Below, piece after piece: positions 1 to 13,732 of a stretch of DNA of 64,000 nucleotides (position 1 is its first letter; each line of letters opens with the position of its first letter). Made by a program: the position numbers and the translations under genes. The notes beneath the pieces are model-generated. The model was not told the origin of the DNA. It saw only the letters and a program-made list of their open reading frames with translations, and did not search any database. The stretch is from Pseudomonas sp. JAI120 (GTDB taxonomy: Bacteria; Pseudomonadota; Gammaproteobacteria; Pseudomonadales; Pseudomonadaceae). The DNA lies in NCBI RefSeq assembly GCF_014207255.1, contig NZ_JACHCZ010000002.1:124001-188000 (forward strand), written 5' to 3'.

Positions 1-1930
1 CCGGCACCAGGTTGACTGTCGCCTTGCAGCGCTCTTTCGGTGGCAGGCTGTAGCCCGAGCAACCGAGGAACACGCCAGTGGACGCAGTACGAATCTGCAT
101 CGGGCGACCGCAGGTCAAGCATGGGATGTCGGTCATCACCGGCTGGTTGGCACGCATGCCGCTCTCAGGGCTTTCGGCCACTTCGAGTTTTTTCTTGAAG
201 TCGCCGTAGAACTCGTCGAGCACGTTTTTCCAGTCGCGCTCGCCCTGGGCCACGTCATCGAGGTTCTCTTCCATACCGGCGGTAAAGCCGTAATCCATCA
301 GGTTGGAGAAGCTCTCGGACAAGCGTTCGGTGACGATGTCGCCCATCTTTTCCGAATAGAAACGACGGTTGTGCAGCGCGACGTAGCCACGGTCCTGAAT
401 GGTGGAGATAATCGCCGCGTAGGTCGAAGGACGACCGATACCGCGTTTCTCCATCTCTTTCACCAGGCTGGCTTCCGAATAACGCGCCGGCGGCTTGGTG
501 AAGTGCTGGGACGGGTCGAGTTTGATCAGCTTCAACGTGTCGCCCTGGGCCATGTCCGGCAGCACATCGTCGTCGCCGGGCTTGGCGATCTGCGGCATCA
601 CGCGGGTGTAGCCATCGAACTTGAGGATACGGCCCTTGGCGCGCAGCTCGAAGTCGCCAGCGCCGACGCTGACAGTGGTGGACAGGTATTGCGCCGGTAG
701 CATCTGGCAAGCCAGGAACTGGCGCCAGATCAGCTCGTAGAGGCGCTCAGCGTCGCGTTCCATGCCGCTCAGCTTGCTTGGCTCGGTGTTGGCGTCGGAA
801 GGACGAATCGCTTCGTGAGCCTCCTGGGCGCCTTCTTTGCTGCTGTAGACGTTCGGCTTCTCCGGCAGGTACTTCTTGCCGAATTCGCTTTCAATATAGG
901 TACGCGCCATTGCCACCGCGTCTTGCGACAGGTTGGTGGAGTCGGTACGCATGTAAGTGATGTAGCCGGCTTCGTACAGACGCTGGGCCATCATCATGGT
1001 TTTCTTCACACCGAAGCCCAGGCGGTTGCTCGCGGCCTGTTGCAGGGTGGACGTGATGAACGGTGCCGACGGCTTGCTGCTGGTCGGTTTGTCTTCGCGC
1101 TTGACGATGCTATAGCTGGAGGCCTTGAGCTTCTCCAGCGCGGCCATGGCCTGGGCTTCGTTAAGCGGCTTGAACGCCTCGCCTTTCTCACGGGCCACTT
1201 CGAAGCGCACGTTGGCGCCCTTGGCAGTGCCCAGGTCGGCGTGAACTTCCCAGTATTCCTCGGGGTTGAACGCACGGATCTCACGCTCACGCTCCACCAC
1301 CAGCTTGACCGCTACCGATTGCACACGGCCGGCGGAGAGGCCACGGGCGATCTTGGCCCACAGCAGCGGCGAGACCATATAACCCACGACGCGGTCGAGG
1401 AAACGGCGGGCCTGCTGGGCGTTGACACGGTCGATATCCAGCTCGCCCGGCTTGGAGAAGGCTTCCTGGATGGCTTTCTTGGTGATTTCGTTGAACACCA
1501 CACGCTTGTAGCGGCTGTCATCACCGCCGATGGCTTCCCGCAGGTGCCAGGCAATGGCTTCCCCTTCGCGGTCCAAGTCCGTTGCGAGATAGATGGTGTC
1601 GGCATCTTTGGCGAGCCGGCGCAGCTCTTCGATGACCTTTTCCTTGCCCGGAAGGATTTCGTACTTGGCCTTCCAGCCATGATCCGGGTCCACACCCATC
1701 CGCGAGACCAGCTGCTTGCGCGCTTTCTCTTTAGGCGTGAGCACCGGACCTTCGCCCGCAGCCGCCTTGCCGCGCTTGGCGGCAGGCTCCTTGCTGGCGC
1801 TAGCCGAACCGCTGGTGGGCAGGTCTCGGATATGGCCGATACTCGACTTCACCACGTACTCGTTGCCCAAGTACTTGTTGATGGTCTTGGCCTTAGCCGG
1901 GGATTCCACAATGACCAGCGATTTGCCCAT
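1..1930 (-). CDS. topA: DNA topoisomerase I (TopA), C-terminus beyond window
   Basis: Type IA topoisomerase that relaxes negative supercoils by passing strands through a single-strand break. About 643 residues are visible. The N-terminus carries the TOPRIM start ([12 protein letters not shown] at about residue 7). The catalytic tyrosine is Tyr326 in the motif ITYMRTDS (codon at 955-953), close to Tyr319 of E. coli TopA. At the left edge a C4 zinc-ribbon is complete: Cys604, Cys607, Cys624 and Cys635, in CLTCGRP...[13 protein letters not shown]. coli TopA is 865 residues, so roughly 200 residues of further zinc-ribbon and C-terminal region should lie outside. The ATG start gives the expected [14 protein letters not shown]-terminus. 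It is transcribed alone on the minus strand with DUF1653 just upstream. Identity is near certain; only the truncation by the window edge limits it. Confidence 0.97.
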   Translation of the reverse strand, partial: MGKSLVIVESPAKAKTINKYLGNEYVVKSSIGHIRDLPTSGSASASKEPAAKRGKAAAGEGPVLTPKEKARKQLVSRMGVDPDHGWKAKYEILPGKEKVIEELRRLAKDADTIYLATDLDREGEAIAWHLREAIGGDDSRYKRVVFNEITKKAIQEAFSKPGELDIDRVNAQQARRFLDRVVGYMVSPLLWAKIARGLSAGRVQSVAVKLVVEREREIRAFNPEEYWEVHADLGTAKGANVRFEVAREKGEAFKPLNEAQAMAALEKLKASSYSIVKREDKPTSSKPSAPFITSTLQQAASNRLGFGVKKTMMMAQRLYEAGYITYMRTDSTNLSQDAVAMARTYIESEFGKKYLPEKPNVYSSKEGAQEAHEAIRPSDANTEPSKLSGMERDAERLYELIWRQFLACQMLPAQYLSTTVSVGAGDFELRAKGRILKFDGYTRVMPQIAKPGDDDVLPDMAQGDTLKLIKLDPSQHFTKPPARYSEASLVKEMEKRGIGRPSTYAAIISTIQDRGYVALHNRRFYSEKMGDIVTERLSESFSNLMDYGFTAGMEENLDDVAQGERDWKNVLDEFYGDFKKKLEVAESPESGMRANQPVMTDIPCLTCGRPMQIRTASTGVFLGCSGYSLPPKERCKATVNLVP

Positions 1931-2044
1931 GGATCGGAAAATTCCTGAATTCGAGAAGTGAAAGGCAGTTGGCGCCTGACGCGGCAACGCTATATATAGT
2001 GGCAACAAGGTGAGGTCAAGCGCAGCATTCTGCGCGACCTGCCG

Positions 2045-2281
2045 TTATTGCCCTGAAAAAAGGCTGGGTTCGGCCTGGACCAAAGCAAAGCGCGGCACCT
2101 GCTCACCGTCAACTTCGACGGTCTCCAGGAACATGCTCACGGGGCGCACCCAAAAGCCGTAATCGCCATACAGTGCTTGGTAGAACACCACTTCCTCTTC
2201 GGTCTCGGAATGCCGTGCCACGCTGAAAACGCGGTACTGCGGACCTTTATAATGCTGGTAGAGCCCTGGTTCGACTTTCAT
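2045..2281 (-). CDS. DUF1653 family small protein
   Basis: A 78-residue protein with the compact DUF1653 pattern: N-terminal PGLYQHYKG, then YRVFSVARHSETEEEVVFYQ and a central WVRPVSMFLE. This family has an SH3-like beta fold and no assigned activity. There is no signal peptide, membrane segment or cysteine, so it should be cytosolic. It lies between topA and fadA on the same strand, 114 bases upstream of topA. A strong terminator at its 5' side separates it from the fadBA operon, so it must have its own promoter in the AT-rich stretch around 2295-2340. The family call rests on recalled pattern; the function is unknown. Confidence 0.8.
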   Translation of the reverse strand: MKVEPGLYQHYKGPQYRVFSVARHSETEEEVVFYQALYGDYGFWVRPVSMFLETVEVDGEQVPRFALVQAEPSLFSGQ

Positions 2282-2330
2282 GCTCTGGCCCCCTTACAAA
2301 ATTTGTTAAAAAAAAATATTAAAAATTCCA

Positions 2331-2361
2331 AAAAACAAAAACCGGGGCACTGGGCCCCGGC
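2331..2361 (-). terminator. Intrinsic terminator of the fadBA operon
   Basis: On the minus strand a 7-bp GC stem (GCCGGGG/CCCCGGC type, arms 2354-2360 and 2342-2348, 5-base loop) is followed by a run of T with a few other bases (reading A-rich at 2331-2341 on the plus strand). It begins 18 bases after the fadA stop codon and is oriented to end fadBA transcription. Confidence 0.85.
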
Positions 2362-2378
2362 TTCCGTCAACTCAACGC

Positions 2379-5731
<3,353 letters not shown>

Positions 5732-5870
5732 CAACTGATCTCCACGATATGGAAGCTGAACAGTACACATTGGACGCTGGCCTATGCTTGGACATTGATA
5801 ATTTCGTCAATGCTCAGGCCAATCCGCCAGGCACACCCGCCAATGCGATAGTCGGGGTTCTGTATGAGCG

Positions 5871-5907
5871 GTCTGACAGACAAACGCTCAATTCATACGC
5901 CCGTTTG
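5871..5907. promoter_or_regulatory. Candidate operator upstream of fadBA (PsrA-like)
   Basis: Seen: a perfect palindrome GTCTG-A-CAGAC abuts a CAAACG half-site whose inverted copy CGTTTG lies 21 bases further on, two helical turns centre to centre. Known: PsrA of Pseudomonas controls the fadBA operon and binds CAAAC/GTTTG-type half-sites, though usually with a short 2-4 base spacer. Inferred: this could be a fatty-acid-responsive operator. The longer spacing here is the main reason for doubt. Confidence 0.35.
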
Positions 5908-6059
5908 ATTTGGGTACGCCACCTTCATCCAATTCCGAGCAATTGTCAATCGCTCGAAAGCGCTAGGAAAAACGCGACTTTCCAGTCATTTCAGAACCCC
6001 ACGGCCAGGCCCGCGATTCGTCAATATTCAACTATTCACGAAATCAATAATGAAAAAGA

Positions 6060-6205
6060 TAGGGGAAACCGCTGTACAGATCGGGATATGCCGCTAGGCT
6101 AGCGACAACCGTAACGCGCCTGGATGAACATCCGACGCGGGAAACACAGATTTACCGGCCTGCCTGGCCAACTCCAGCCCGATGATGCTTTCGGGCTTTT
6201 TATTG
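6060..6205 (+). ncRNA. Candidate structured small RNA ending in an orphan terminator
   Basis: Plus-strand stem-loops follow one another: CGCTA-GGC-TAGCG (6092-6104), a CGCG-flanked GGAT-GAAC-ATCC hairpin (6115-6139), GGCC-TGCCT-GGCC (6157-6169), and a terminator AGCCCGA/TCGGGCT with a T-tract (6176-6201). No plus-strand protein gene lies upstream; both neighbours are on the minus strand, so the terminator has no other obvious purpose. Several GGA motifs occur (6062-6066, 6083-6085, 6122-6124, 6140-6141), which would fit an RsmA/CsrA-binding RNA, but no GacA box is recognised and I do not identify it as a known RsmX/Y/Z. The 5' end is a guess. Confidence 0.4.
6176..6203 (+). terminator. Orphan plus-strand intrinsic terminator
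   Basis: A seven-base stem AGCCCGA/TCGGGCT with an eight-base loop is followed by TTTTTA. It points away from fadB and toward the 3' end of the next minus-strand gene. On the minus strand the bases following the stem are not T-rich, so it does not serve that gene well. Confidence 0.65.
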
Positions 6206-6227
6206 CCTGGCGTTTAACACCGAAGCA

Positions 6228-6665
6228 TCAGGCCAGGGCCTTGAGCAATTTATCAATGGCCAGCAGGTCGCTCGCCTCGCCCTTCTCGCCCCAATAAAGG
6301 GCGATCATTTGCTTGTCAGCCTCGACCTTGTAGACATTCGCCGGCAGCGTTGCAAAATGCGGCAACAACTTCTCATCGACACACACTTCGCGCCACTGAT
6401 TGACCCACACGCCCGGCTCCAGTTGCCAGTAACTCCAAACGGCCGGCGTGCTGCCGCGTCGAGGCCGACAGTACTGCGCGCACGGGCTCGGCGGCTCTTG
6501 CTTGAGCCAGTGCGGCCACTCCTGGGGCGCCAGTTGCATGGCCAGGCCGATGCGGCGTGCCTCCATGCGCAGGGCCATGCGCCCGCTCTGATGGCGCGAT
6601 GGACGCAGCCATGCCAGAGGGCTCAGAACCACGACAAGGATTGACACCACTATCCAGACCGTCAT
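6228..6665 (-). CDS. Conserved hypothetical membrane-anchored protein
   Basis: A 145-residue protein with one N-terminal hydrophobic segment (VWIVVSILVVVLSPLAWL, residues 3-20), followed by a basic, mostly soluble region. The topology suggests a single-pass inner-membrane protein or an uncleaved signal anchor. The rest has many Trp residues (WPHW, VWSYWQLEPGVWVNQW) and two closely spaced cysteines in SPCAQYCRPRR, with a third in REVCVDEK. I do not recognise a named domain; the gene occupies the place of an uncharacterised gene between fadB and a universal stress gene in other pseudomonads. It is divergent from the usp gene. The function is unknown. Confidence 0.7.
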   Translation of the reverse strand: MTVWIVVSILVVVLSPLAWLRPSRHQSGRMALRMEARRIGLAMQLAPQEWPHWLKQEPPSPCAQYCRPRRGSTPAVWSYWQLEPGVWVNQWREVCVDEKLLPHFATLPANVYKVEADKQMIALYWGEKGEASDLLAIDKLLKALA

Positions 6666-6770
6666 ATGTGTACTCCCGATTTTTCTGATGAGCGGATTTG
6701 ACCTGACACAACCCTATCCGCTTGAAAGCAGCCATACTGAATCTATTGCAGTCCCCTGGAGGAACGCCCC

Positions 6771-7211
6771 ATGTCCTACGAACATATTCTGGTCGCCGTA
6801 GACCTGACCGAAGAGTGCGATCCAGTGATCAAGCGCGCCCGCGCCTTCGCGGTCGCCAGTGGCGCGAAACTGTCCCTGGTGCATATCGTGGAACCCATGG
6901 CCATGGCCTTTGGCGGCGACGTGCCCATGGACCTTTCCCAATTGCAGCAACAACAGTTCGACCAGGCCAAGGAGCGCCTTGACCGCTTGATCGTCAAATA
7001 CCCCGAAGTGACCAAGGAAAATTCCCACCTCACCTACGGCCAGCCCCGCCAGGAAATCCATCACCTGGCCAAGGAACAGCATTGCGACCTGATTGTGGTC
7101 GGCAGCCATGGCCGTCACGGTTTGGCGTTGCTGCTGGGCTCTACTGCCAATGATGTGCTGCACGGTGCGCCGTGCGATGTGTTGGCGGTGAAACTGGTTA
7201 AAAATACTTAA
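6771..7211 (+). CDS. Universal stress protein, UspA family
   Basis: A 146-residue single-domain Usp with the family start SYEHILVAVDLTEE. The ATP-binding-type C-terminal motif is VVGSHGRHGLALLLGSTANDVLH, where G-x2-G-x9-G(S/T) can be read. This places it with nucleotide-binding Usp proteins rather than with UspA of E. coli proper. Such proteins are induced in stasis and oxygen limitation. It has a good ribosome-binding site (GGAGG, about seven bases before the ATG). It is monocistronic; a REP-like inverted repeat and a terminator follow it before the convergent uup gene. Confidence 0.93.
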   Translation: MSYEHILVAVDLTEECDPVIKRARAFAVASGAKLSLVHIVEPMAMAFGGDVPMDLSQLQQQQFDQAKERLDRLIVKYPEVTKENSHLTYGQPRQEIHHLAKEQHCDLIVVGSHGRHGLALLLGSTANDVLHGAPCDVLAVKLVKNT

Positions 7212-7225
7212 AGACGCTGAAGACC

Positions 7226-7274
7226 AAATGTGGGAGGGGCGGTGCGACGATTCGGCTTGACCCCTCCCACATTT
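7226..7274. repeat. REP-like inverted repeat pair (usp/uup gap)
   Basis: AAATGTGGGAGGGG at 7226-7239 is mirrored by CCCCTCCCACATTT at 7261-7274, with 21 bases between. It matches the core of the P. fluorescens REP family but has the shorter GGGGCGGT variant rather than GGGGGCTTGC. It lies between convergent genes. Confidence 0.85.
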
Positions 7275-7291
7275 GAAGCGCATTTCATATG

Positions 7292-7332
7292 AAAAAGCCC
7301 GGCGCTCATACAAGAGCGCCGGGCTTTTTTAT
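7292..7332. terminator. Bidirectional terminator between usp and uup
   Basis: A long stem AAAAAGCCCGGCGCTC / GAGCGCCGGGCTTTTTT with a short loop reads as an intrinsic terminator on both strands. It serves the two convergent genes on either side. Confidence 0.9.
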
Positions 7333-7346
7333 TGCGCAAAAGTCAA

Positions 7347-9266
<1,920 letters not shown>

Positions 9267-9479
9267 ACGCTTCTCCAAAAACTGGGCGCGCATTCTACCT
9301 GACTTGAGGGGGGGATGCGGCCAGCATTTTCTCTACCGACACGTTCTGTAGGACATTTCCGGCGAACTTGAAGGAAGCCACTGGCAAAGCTTTCGCCGGC
9401 CGCTGGCAAAAGGCTAAGCTAGGGGCAATCAGTGTCGGCGGTGCCGGTGCTAGTCGTGATTTCTCTGCACGGACGTCTC

Positions 9480-11408
9480 ATGCGCAGTCGCCTTTTCAAC
9501 TTTTTATCTTGTCTGCTTCTTTCCGCCACCGCCGTTCAATCCGCCCAGGCCGTGGACCTCACCACCCAACGTCAATATTACGATGAAGCCAAACGCGCCC
9601 TGGCCAAGGGCGATACGGGCCCCTACATGCAATACAGCCAGGCCCTGGCCGACTACCCGCTGACGCCCTACCTGGCCTACGACGAACTGACCGCCCGGTT
9701 GAAGACCGCCAGCAACGAGGAAATCGAACAATTCCTCGCCAAAAACGGCGACCTGCCCCAGGCCAACTGGATGAAACTGCGTTGGTTGCGCTGGTTGGCC
9801 GACCGTGGCGACTGGCAGACCTTTGAAAAGTACTACGACCCCAAGCTCAACTTCGTTGAGCTGGACTGCCTGCATGGCCAGTTCCAGCTGACCCACAACT
9901 TGAAGGCTGAAGGCTACAAAACCACCGAAAAACTCTGGATGACCGGCAAATCCCAGCCGGCCGCCTGTGATGCCACCTTCGGCCAGTGGGCCGCCGACGG
10001 CCAACTCACCGAACAAAAAATCTGGGACCGCGCCAAACTCGCCGCTGAAGCACGCAACTACGCGCTGGCCAACAGCCTGGTAAAAACCCTGCCGACCCTG
10101 GGTACCCAGGGCCGCCTGATGGTGGACGTCGCGCAAAAGCCCGGCATGCTCAGCGACCCGTCGCGCTTCCTGCCGGCCACGGAGGCGATGTCTGACGCGG
10201 TTGGCCTGGGCCTGCGCCGCCTGGCACGCCAGGACCCGGACAAGGCCATGGCCCTGCTCGACGGTTACGCGAGCAGCATGCACTTCTCCCGTGACGAAAA
10301 AGTGGCAATTGCCCGTGAAATCGGCCTGACCCTGGCCAAGCGCTTCGACCCGCGCGCGCTTGAGGTGATGACCAAGTACGACCCCGAGTTGCGCGACAAC
10401 ACCGTGTCCGAATGGCGCCTGCGCCTGCTGTTGCGCCTGGCCCGCTGGGAAGATGCCTACCAACTGACGCGCAAACTCCCGCAGGATTTGGCCACCACCA
10501 ACCGCTGGCGCTACTGGCAGGCCCGCAGCCTGGAACTGGCCGAGCCGAAAAACCCGCAGGCCCTGGTGCTGTACAAGAACCTGTCACGGGAGCGTGACTT
10601 CTACGGCTTCCTCGCAGCAGACCGCTCCAAAGCGCCGTACCAGCTGAACAACAAGCCGTTGGTGATGAGCCAGGCACTGATCAACAAGGTGCGTAACACC
10701 CCCGGCGTGCGCCGTGCCCTTGAGTTCTATGCCCGTGGTCAGATAGTGGATGGCCGCCGCGAGTGGTACTACGTCAGCCGCCACTTCAACCGTGACGAAA
10801 TGGTTGCCCAGGCCAAGCTGGCCTACGACATGAAGTGGTACTTCCCGGCGATCCGCACCATCAGCCAGGCGCAGTACTGGGATGACCTGGACATCCGCTT
10901 CCCGATGGCCCACCGCGACACCCTGGTGCGCGAAGCCAAGGTCCGTGGCCTGCATTCCAGCTGGGTATTCGCCATCACCCGCCAGGAAAGTGCCTTCATG
11001 GACGACGCGCGCTCCGGCGTCGGCGCCAGCGGTCTGATGCAACTGATGCCCGGAACCGCCAAGGACACCGCGCGCAAGTTCAGCATCCCCCTGGCCTCCC
11101 CCGCCCAGGTGCTGGACCCGGACAAAAACATCCAGCTCGGCGCCGCTTACCTGAGCCAGGTGCACAGCCAGTTCAACGGCAACCGCGTCCTCGCCTCCGC
11201 CGCCTACAACGCCGGCCCCGGCCGCGTGCGCCAATGGCTGCGCGGCGCCGACCACCTGAGTTTCGACGTATGGGTGGAAAGCATCCCGTTCGACGAAACC
11301 CGCCAGTATGTGCAGAACGTGCTGTCTTATTCAGTGATCTACGGGCAGAAGCTCAACTCGCCACAGCCGTTGGTGGATTGGCATGAGCGGTACTTTGATG
11401 ATCAATAA
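9480..11408 (+). CDS. slt: Soluble lytic murein transglycosylase
   Basis: A 642-residue periplasmic enzyme that cleaves peptidoglycan glycan strands to 1,6-anhydro-muropeptides. A Sec signal peptide opens the protein (RSRLFNFLSCLLLSATAVQSAQA), supporting the internal ATG rather than an upstream in-frame ATG 16 codons earlier. The long helical superhelix (U and L domains) covers about residues 25-470. The C-terminal catalytic SLT domain has the acid Glu503 in ITRQESAF, followed by GASGLMQLMPGTA and AAYNAGPGRVRQWL, all diagnostic of Slt70. The length matches E. coli Slt (645 residues). It is monocistronic and ends at a strong terminator. Confidence 0.96.
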   Translation: MRSRLFNFLSCLLLSATAVQSAQAVDLTTQRQYYDEAKRALAKGDTGPYMQYSQALADYPLTPYLAYDELTARLKTASNEEIEQFLAKNGDLPQANWMKLRWLRWLADRGDWQTFEKYYDPKLNFVELDCLHGQFQLTHNLKAEGYKTTEKLWMTGKSQPAACDATFGQWAADGQLTEQKIWDRAKLAAEARNYALANSLVKTLPTLGTQGRLMVDVAQKPGMLSDPSRFLPATEAMSDAVGLGLRRLARQDPDKAMALLDGYASSMHFSRDEKVAIAREIGLTLAKRFDPRALEVMTKYDPELRDNTVSEWRLRLLLRLARWEDAYQLTRKLPQDLATTNRWRYWQARSLELAEPKNPQALVLYKNLSRERDFYGFLAADRSKAPYQLNNKPLVMSQALINKVRNTPGVRRALEFYARGQIVDGRREWYYVSRHFNRDEMVAQAKLAYDMKWYFPAIRTISQAQYWDDLDIRFPMAHRDTLVREAKVRGLHSSWVFAITRQESAFMDDARSGVGASGLMQLMPGTAKDTARKFSIPLASPAQVLDPDKNIQLGAAYLSQVHSQFNGNRVLASAAYNAGPGRVRQWLRGADHLSFDVWVESIPFDETRQYVQNVLSYSVIYGQKLNSPQPLVDWHERYFDDQ

Positions 11409-11425
11409 GGTTTGAAGCAGAAATG

Positions 11426-11462
11426 AAAATGCCCGCATTGAGAGATGCGGGCATTTTTTATG
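11426..11462. terminator. Bidirectional terminator between slt and the ABC exporter
   Basis: AAAATGCCCGCAT and ATGCGGGCATTTTTT form a stem with a short loop; T-rich on the plus side and A-rich on the left, so it can stop transcription of both convergent genes. Confidence 0.92.
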
Positions 11463-11473
11463 GGCACCAATAT

Positions 11474-13258
11474 TCAGTGTTCGAGACTTTCCTCAACCCC
11501 ATCACTGAACTGCAACGCCGCCAACCGCGCATACAGTGGGTTGCTCGCAATCAGCTGCTGGTGCGTCCCCACCGCCACCAGCTTGCCCTGGTCCATTACT
11601 GCAATCCGGTCCGCATGCTTCACGGTCGCCAAACGGTGGGCGATGACCAGCGTGGTGCGCCCTTGCATCAACTGCGGCAACGCTTGCTGGATCAGGTGTT
11701 CACTCTGGGCATCCAGGGCGCTGGTGGCTTCGTCCAGCAGCAGGATCGGCGCGTCTACCAACAACGCGCGGGCAATCGCCAGGCGTTGGCGTTGGCCGCC
11801 GGAGAGGCCCATGCCGCCGTCGCCGAGGTGGGTCTGATAGCCATCGGGCATTTGCAGGATGAAATCGTGGGCGTGGGCAATACGGGCGGCGGCTTCGACT
11901 TGCTCGCGAGTGGCCGTCGGGTTGCCGTAGCGGATGTTCTCCTCAACGCTGCCGAAAAACAGCGCCGGGCTCTGAGACACCAGGGCGAAGTGGCGGCGCA
12001 GGTCCAGGGGATCGAGATCGGTCAACGCCTGGCCTTCCAGCAGGATGCGGCCTTGCTGCGGATCGTAGAAGCGCAGCAACAGGTCAAAAATCGTCGACTT
12101 GCCCGCGCCGGACGGGCCCACCAGCGCCAGGGTTTCGCCAGGGTTGATGGTCAGGCTCAAGCCGTCGATGGCATAGCTGTCCGGCCGTGAAGGGTAGGAA
12201 AAGCGCAGGTCCTGCAGCTCCATGCGACCGCTGACACGCTCCGGCAACTGCACTTTGCCCGTGGCCGGCGCCTGGATCTCGTTGCTCGACTGCAACAGCT
12301 CACCAATGCGCTCCGCCGCACCGGCGGCACGTTGCAATTCACCGAGGACTTCGCTGAGGGTACCGACGGCGCTGCCGACGATCAGGCTGTAGAACACAAA
12401 TGCGGCCAGCTCACCGCCGGAAATGCGCCCGCTGATCACGTCCATGCCGCCGACCCAGAGCATCACGCCCACCGCACCCAGCACCAGCATGATCACCAGG
12501 GTGATCAACCAGGCGCGCTGCGCGATGCGTTTGCGTGCGGTGGAGAACGCCTCTTCCACGGTCACGGCAAAGCGCTGCTCGTCCTGCACCTGATGGTTAT
12601 AGGCCTGCACGGTCTTGATCTGGCCGAGGGTCTCGGACACGTAGCTGCCCACATCGGCAATACGGTCCTGGCTCAGGCGCGACAAGCTGCGTACACGACG
12701 ACCGAAGATCAGGATCGGCGCCAGTACCAACGGCAGCGCCACCACCACGATGCTGGTGAGCTTGGGGTTAGTGATGAACAACAGCACGATGCCGCCGATC
12801 ACCATCAAGGCATTACGCAGGAACAGCGACAGCGACGAGCCGATCACCGATTGCAGCAAGGTGGTGTCGGTGGTCAGCCGTGATTGGATTTCCGAGCTGC
12901 GGTTGTTTTCGTAGAAACCCGGGTGCAGGTAGATCAGGTGGTTGAAGACCTGCCGGCGAATGTCCGCCACCACCCGCTCACCGATCCACGACACCAGGTA
13001 AAACCGCGCAAACGTGCCCACGGCCAAGCCCAGCACCAACACCATGAACAGGCCGATGGATTGGTTGAGCAGGTGCGGCGACTGTGTCATGAAGCCCTGG
13101 TCCACCAGCAGGCGAATGCCCTGGCCCATGGATAAGGTGATGCCGGCGGTGACGATAAGCGCCATCAGGGCACCCAGTGCCTGCCAGCGATAGGGCGCGA
13201 TAAAGCGACTGGCCAGACGAATCGCGCGGCGTTGACGGACTGAGAACATGAGGGGCAT
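11474..13258 (-). CDS. ABC-type exporter, fused permease and ATPase (MsbA/BmrA-like)
   Basis: A 594-residue half-transporter. The N-terminal membrane domain (about 15-310) has six predicted spans, including ALGALMALIVTAGITLS and IGLFMVLVLGLAVGTFA. The C-terminal nucleotide-binding domain has Walker A LVGPSGAGKST, signature MGLSGGQRQRLAIARALL, Walker B ILLLDEATSALD and H-loop VIAHRL. It belongs to the ABCB/lipid-A-exporter-like group and should work as a homodimer exporting lipids or drugs; the substrate cannot be told from sequence. It is not the msbA locus, as no lpxK follows. The ATG at 13258 is chosen; an adjacent GTG one codon earlier is possible. It is convergent with slt and shares its terminator. 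Confidence 0.9.
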   Translation of the reverse strand: MPLMFSVRQRRAIRLASRFIAPYRWQALGALMALIVTAGITLSMGQGIRLLVDQGFMTQSPHLLNQSIGLFMVLVLGLAVGTFARFYLVSWIGERVVADIRRQVFNHLIYLHPGFYENNRSSEIQSRLTTDTTLLQSVIGSSLSLFLRNALMVIGGIVLLFITNPKLTSIVVVALPLVLAPILIFGRRVRSLSRLSQDRIADVGSYVSETLGQIKTVQAYNHQVQDEQRFAVTVEEAFSTARKRIAQRAWLITLVIMLVLGAVGVMLWVGGMDVISGRISGGELAAFVFYSLIVGSAVGTLSEVLGELQRAAGAAERIGELLQSSNEIQAPATGKVQLPERVSGRMELQDLRFSYPSRPDSYAIDGLSLTINPGETLALVGPSGAGKSTIFDLLLRFYDPQQGRILLEGQALTDLDPLDLRRHFALVSQSPALFFGSVEENIRYGNPTATREQVEAAARIAHAHDFILQMPDGYQTHLGDGGMGLSGGQRQRLAIARALLVDAPILLLDEATSALDAQSEHLIQQALPQLMQGRTTLVIAHRLATVKHADRIAVMDQGKLVAVGTHQQLIASNPLYARLAALQFSDGVEESLEH

Positions 13259-13504
13259 CACCTGATCGGAAAGGGTTGGTACCTGCCTGCTTACATGGGG
13301 GGAACTTGGGCGAATAACAATGAGTCAGGTTAATTATGCCCACCGATGCTGACCCCTAGAGGCTATCGGTCTAACGCCCGGCTGGAAATCCTTAGCGGTT
13401 TCTGGTGGACTGGATGTTCGAACTGGTGATCTCGTAAGGAGTTGTAACAGCGCGGTCACTCGGGGGTTATACAGTAGGTACACAACCTGATGAGGAGACA
13501 GGCC

Positions 13505-13678
13505 ATGACCTTGCAAAATAGCAGCGATGCCAAAATTGAAGTAATCCGCCAGCCACAGCAGTTGCCTTGCTCCGTGATCGACGCCCAGGGCCGCGAAGTG
13601 CAGATTACCGAAGAGATGATCCAGCAAGCGTGCCGCGAGCTGGAACAGCGACTGGTCAAGCCTGCCCAGCAAGGCTGA
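13505..13678 (+). CDS. Small PA1571-family protein
   Basis: A 57-residue cytosolic protein (MTLQNSSDAKIEVIRQPQQ...) ending in a predicted amphipathic helix with EEMIQQACRELEQRL. I recall this as a Pseudomonas-restricted conserved family named after PA1571; no function is established. The start is set by a strong GAGGAGA six bases before this ATG; another ATG five codons upstream lies inside that ribosome-binding site. It is followed directly by a terminator, so it forms a single-gene unit, convergent with pdxB. Confidence 0.8.
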   Translation: MTLQNSSDAKIEVIRQPQQLPCSVIDAQGREVQITEEMIQQACRELEQRLVKPAQQG

Positions 13679-13695
13679 AGCGCCCACGCTCTTTC

Positions 13696-13724
13696 AAACC
13701 CGGCCCAGGTGGCCGGGTTTTTTA
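13696..13724. terminator. Terminator after the PA1571-family gene
   Basis: AAACCCGGCC-CAGGT-GGCCGGGTTTTTTA: a nine- to ten-base stem with a T-tract. It sits between convergent genes; with AAA on the left it may also act weakly for pdxB, whose stop lies just beyond. Confidence 0.92.
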
Positions 13725-13732
13725 TTCGGTGT

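Larger units (their letters stand above)
5732..6227. other. 496-base gene-free interval upstream of fadB
   Basis: No credible protein gene is seen; an open frame on the plus strand lacks a ribosome-binding site and family features. The left half should carry the fadBA promoter and contains two symmetric elements: GTCTG-A-CAGAC at 5871-5881, and CAAACG/CGTTTG arms at 5881-5886 and 5902-5907. The right half (about 6060-6205) has consecutive stem-loops ending in a plus-strand terminator, annotated separately as a candidate small RNA. Confidence 0.7.

Noticed and set aside
5749..6102. Plus-strand 117-codon frame in the fadB upstream gap
   Set aside because: No ribosome-binding site, no domain, and it crosses the fadBA promoter region.
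9432..9479. Longer slt start
   Set aside because: It would place 16 unrelated residues before a complete signal peptide.
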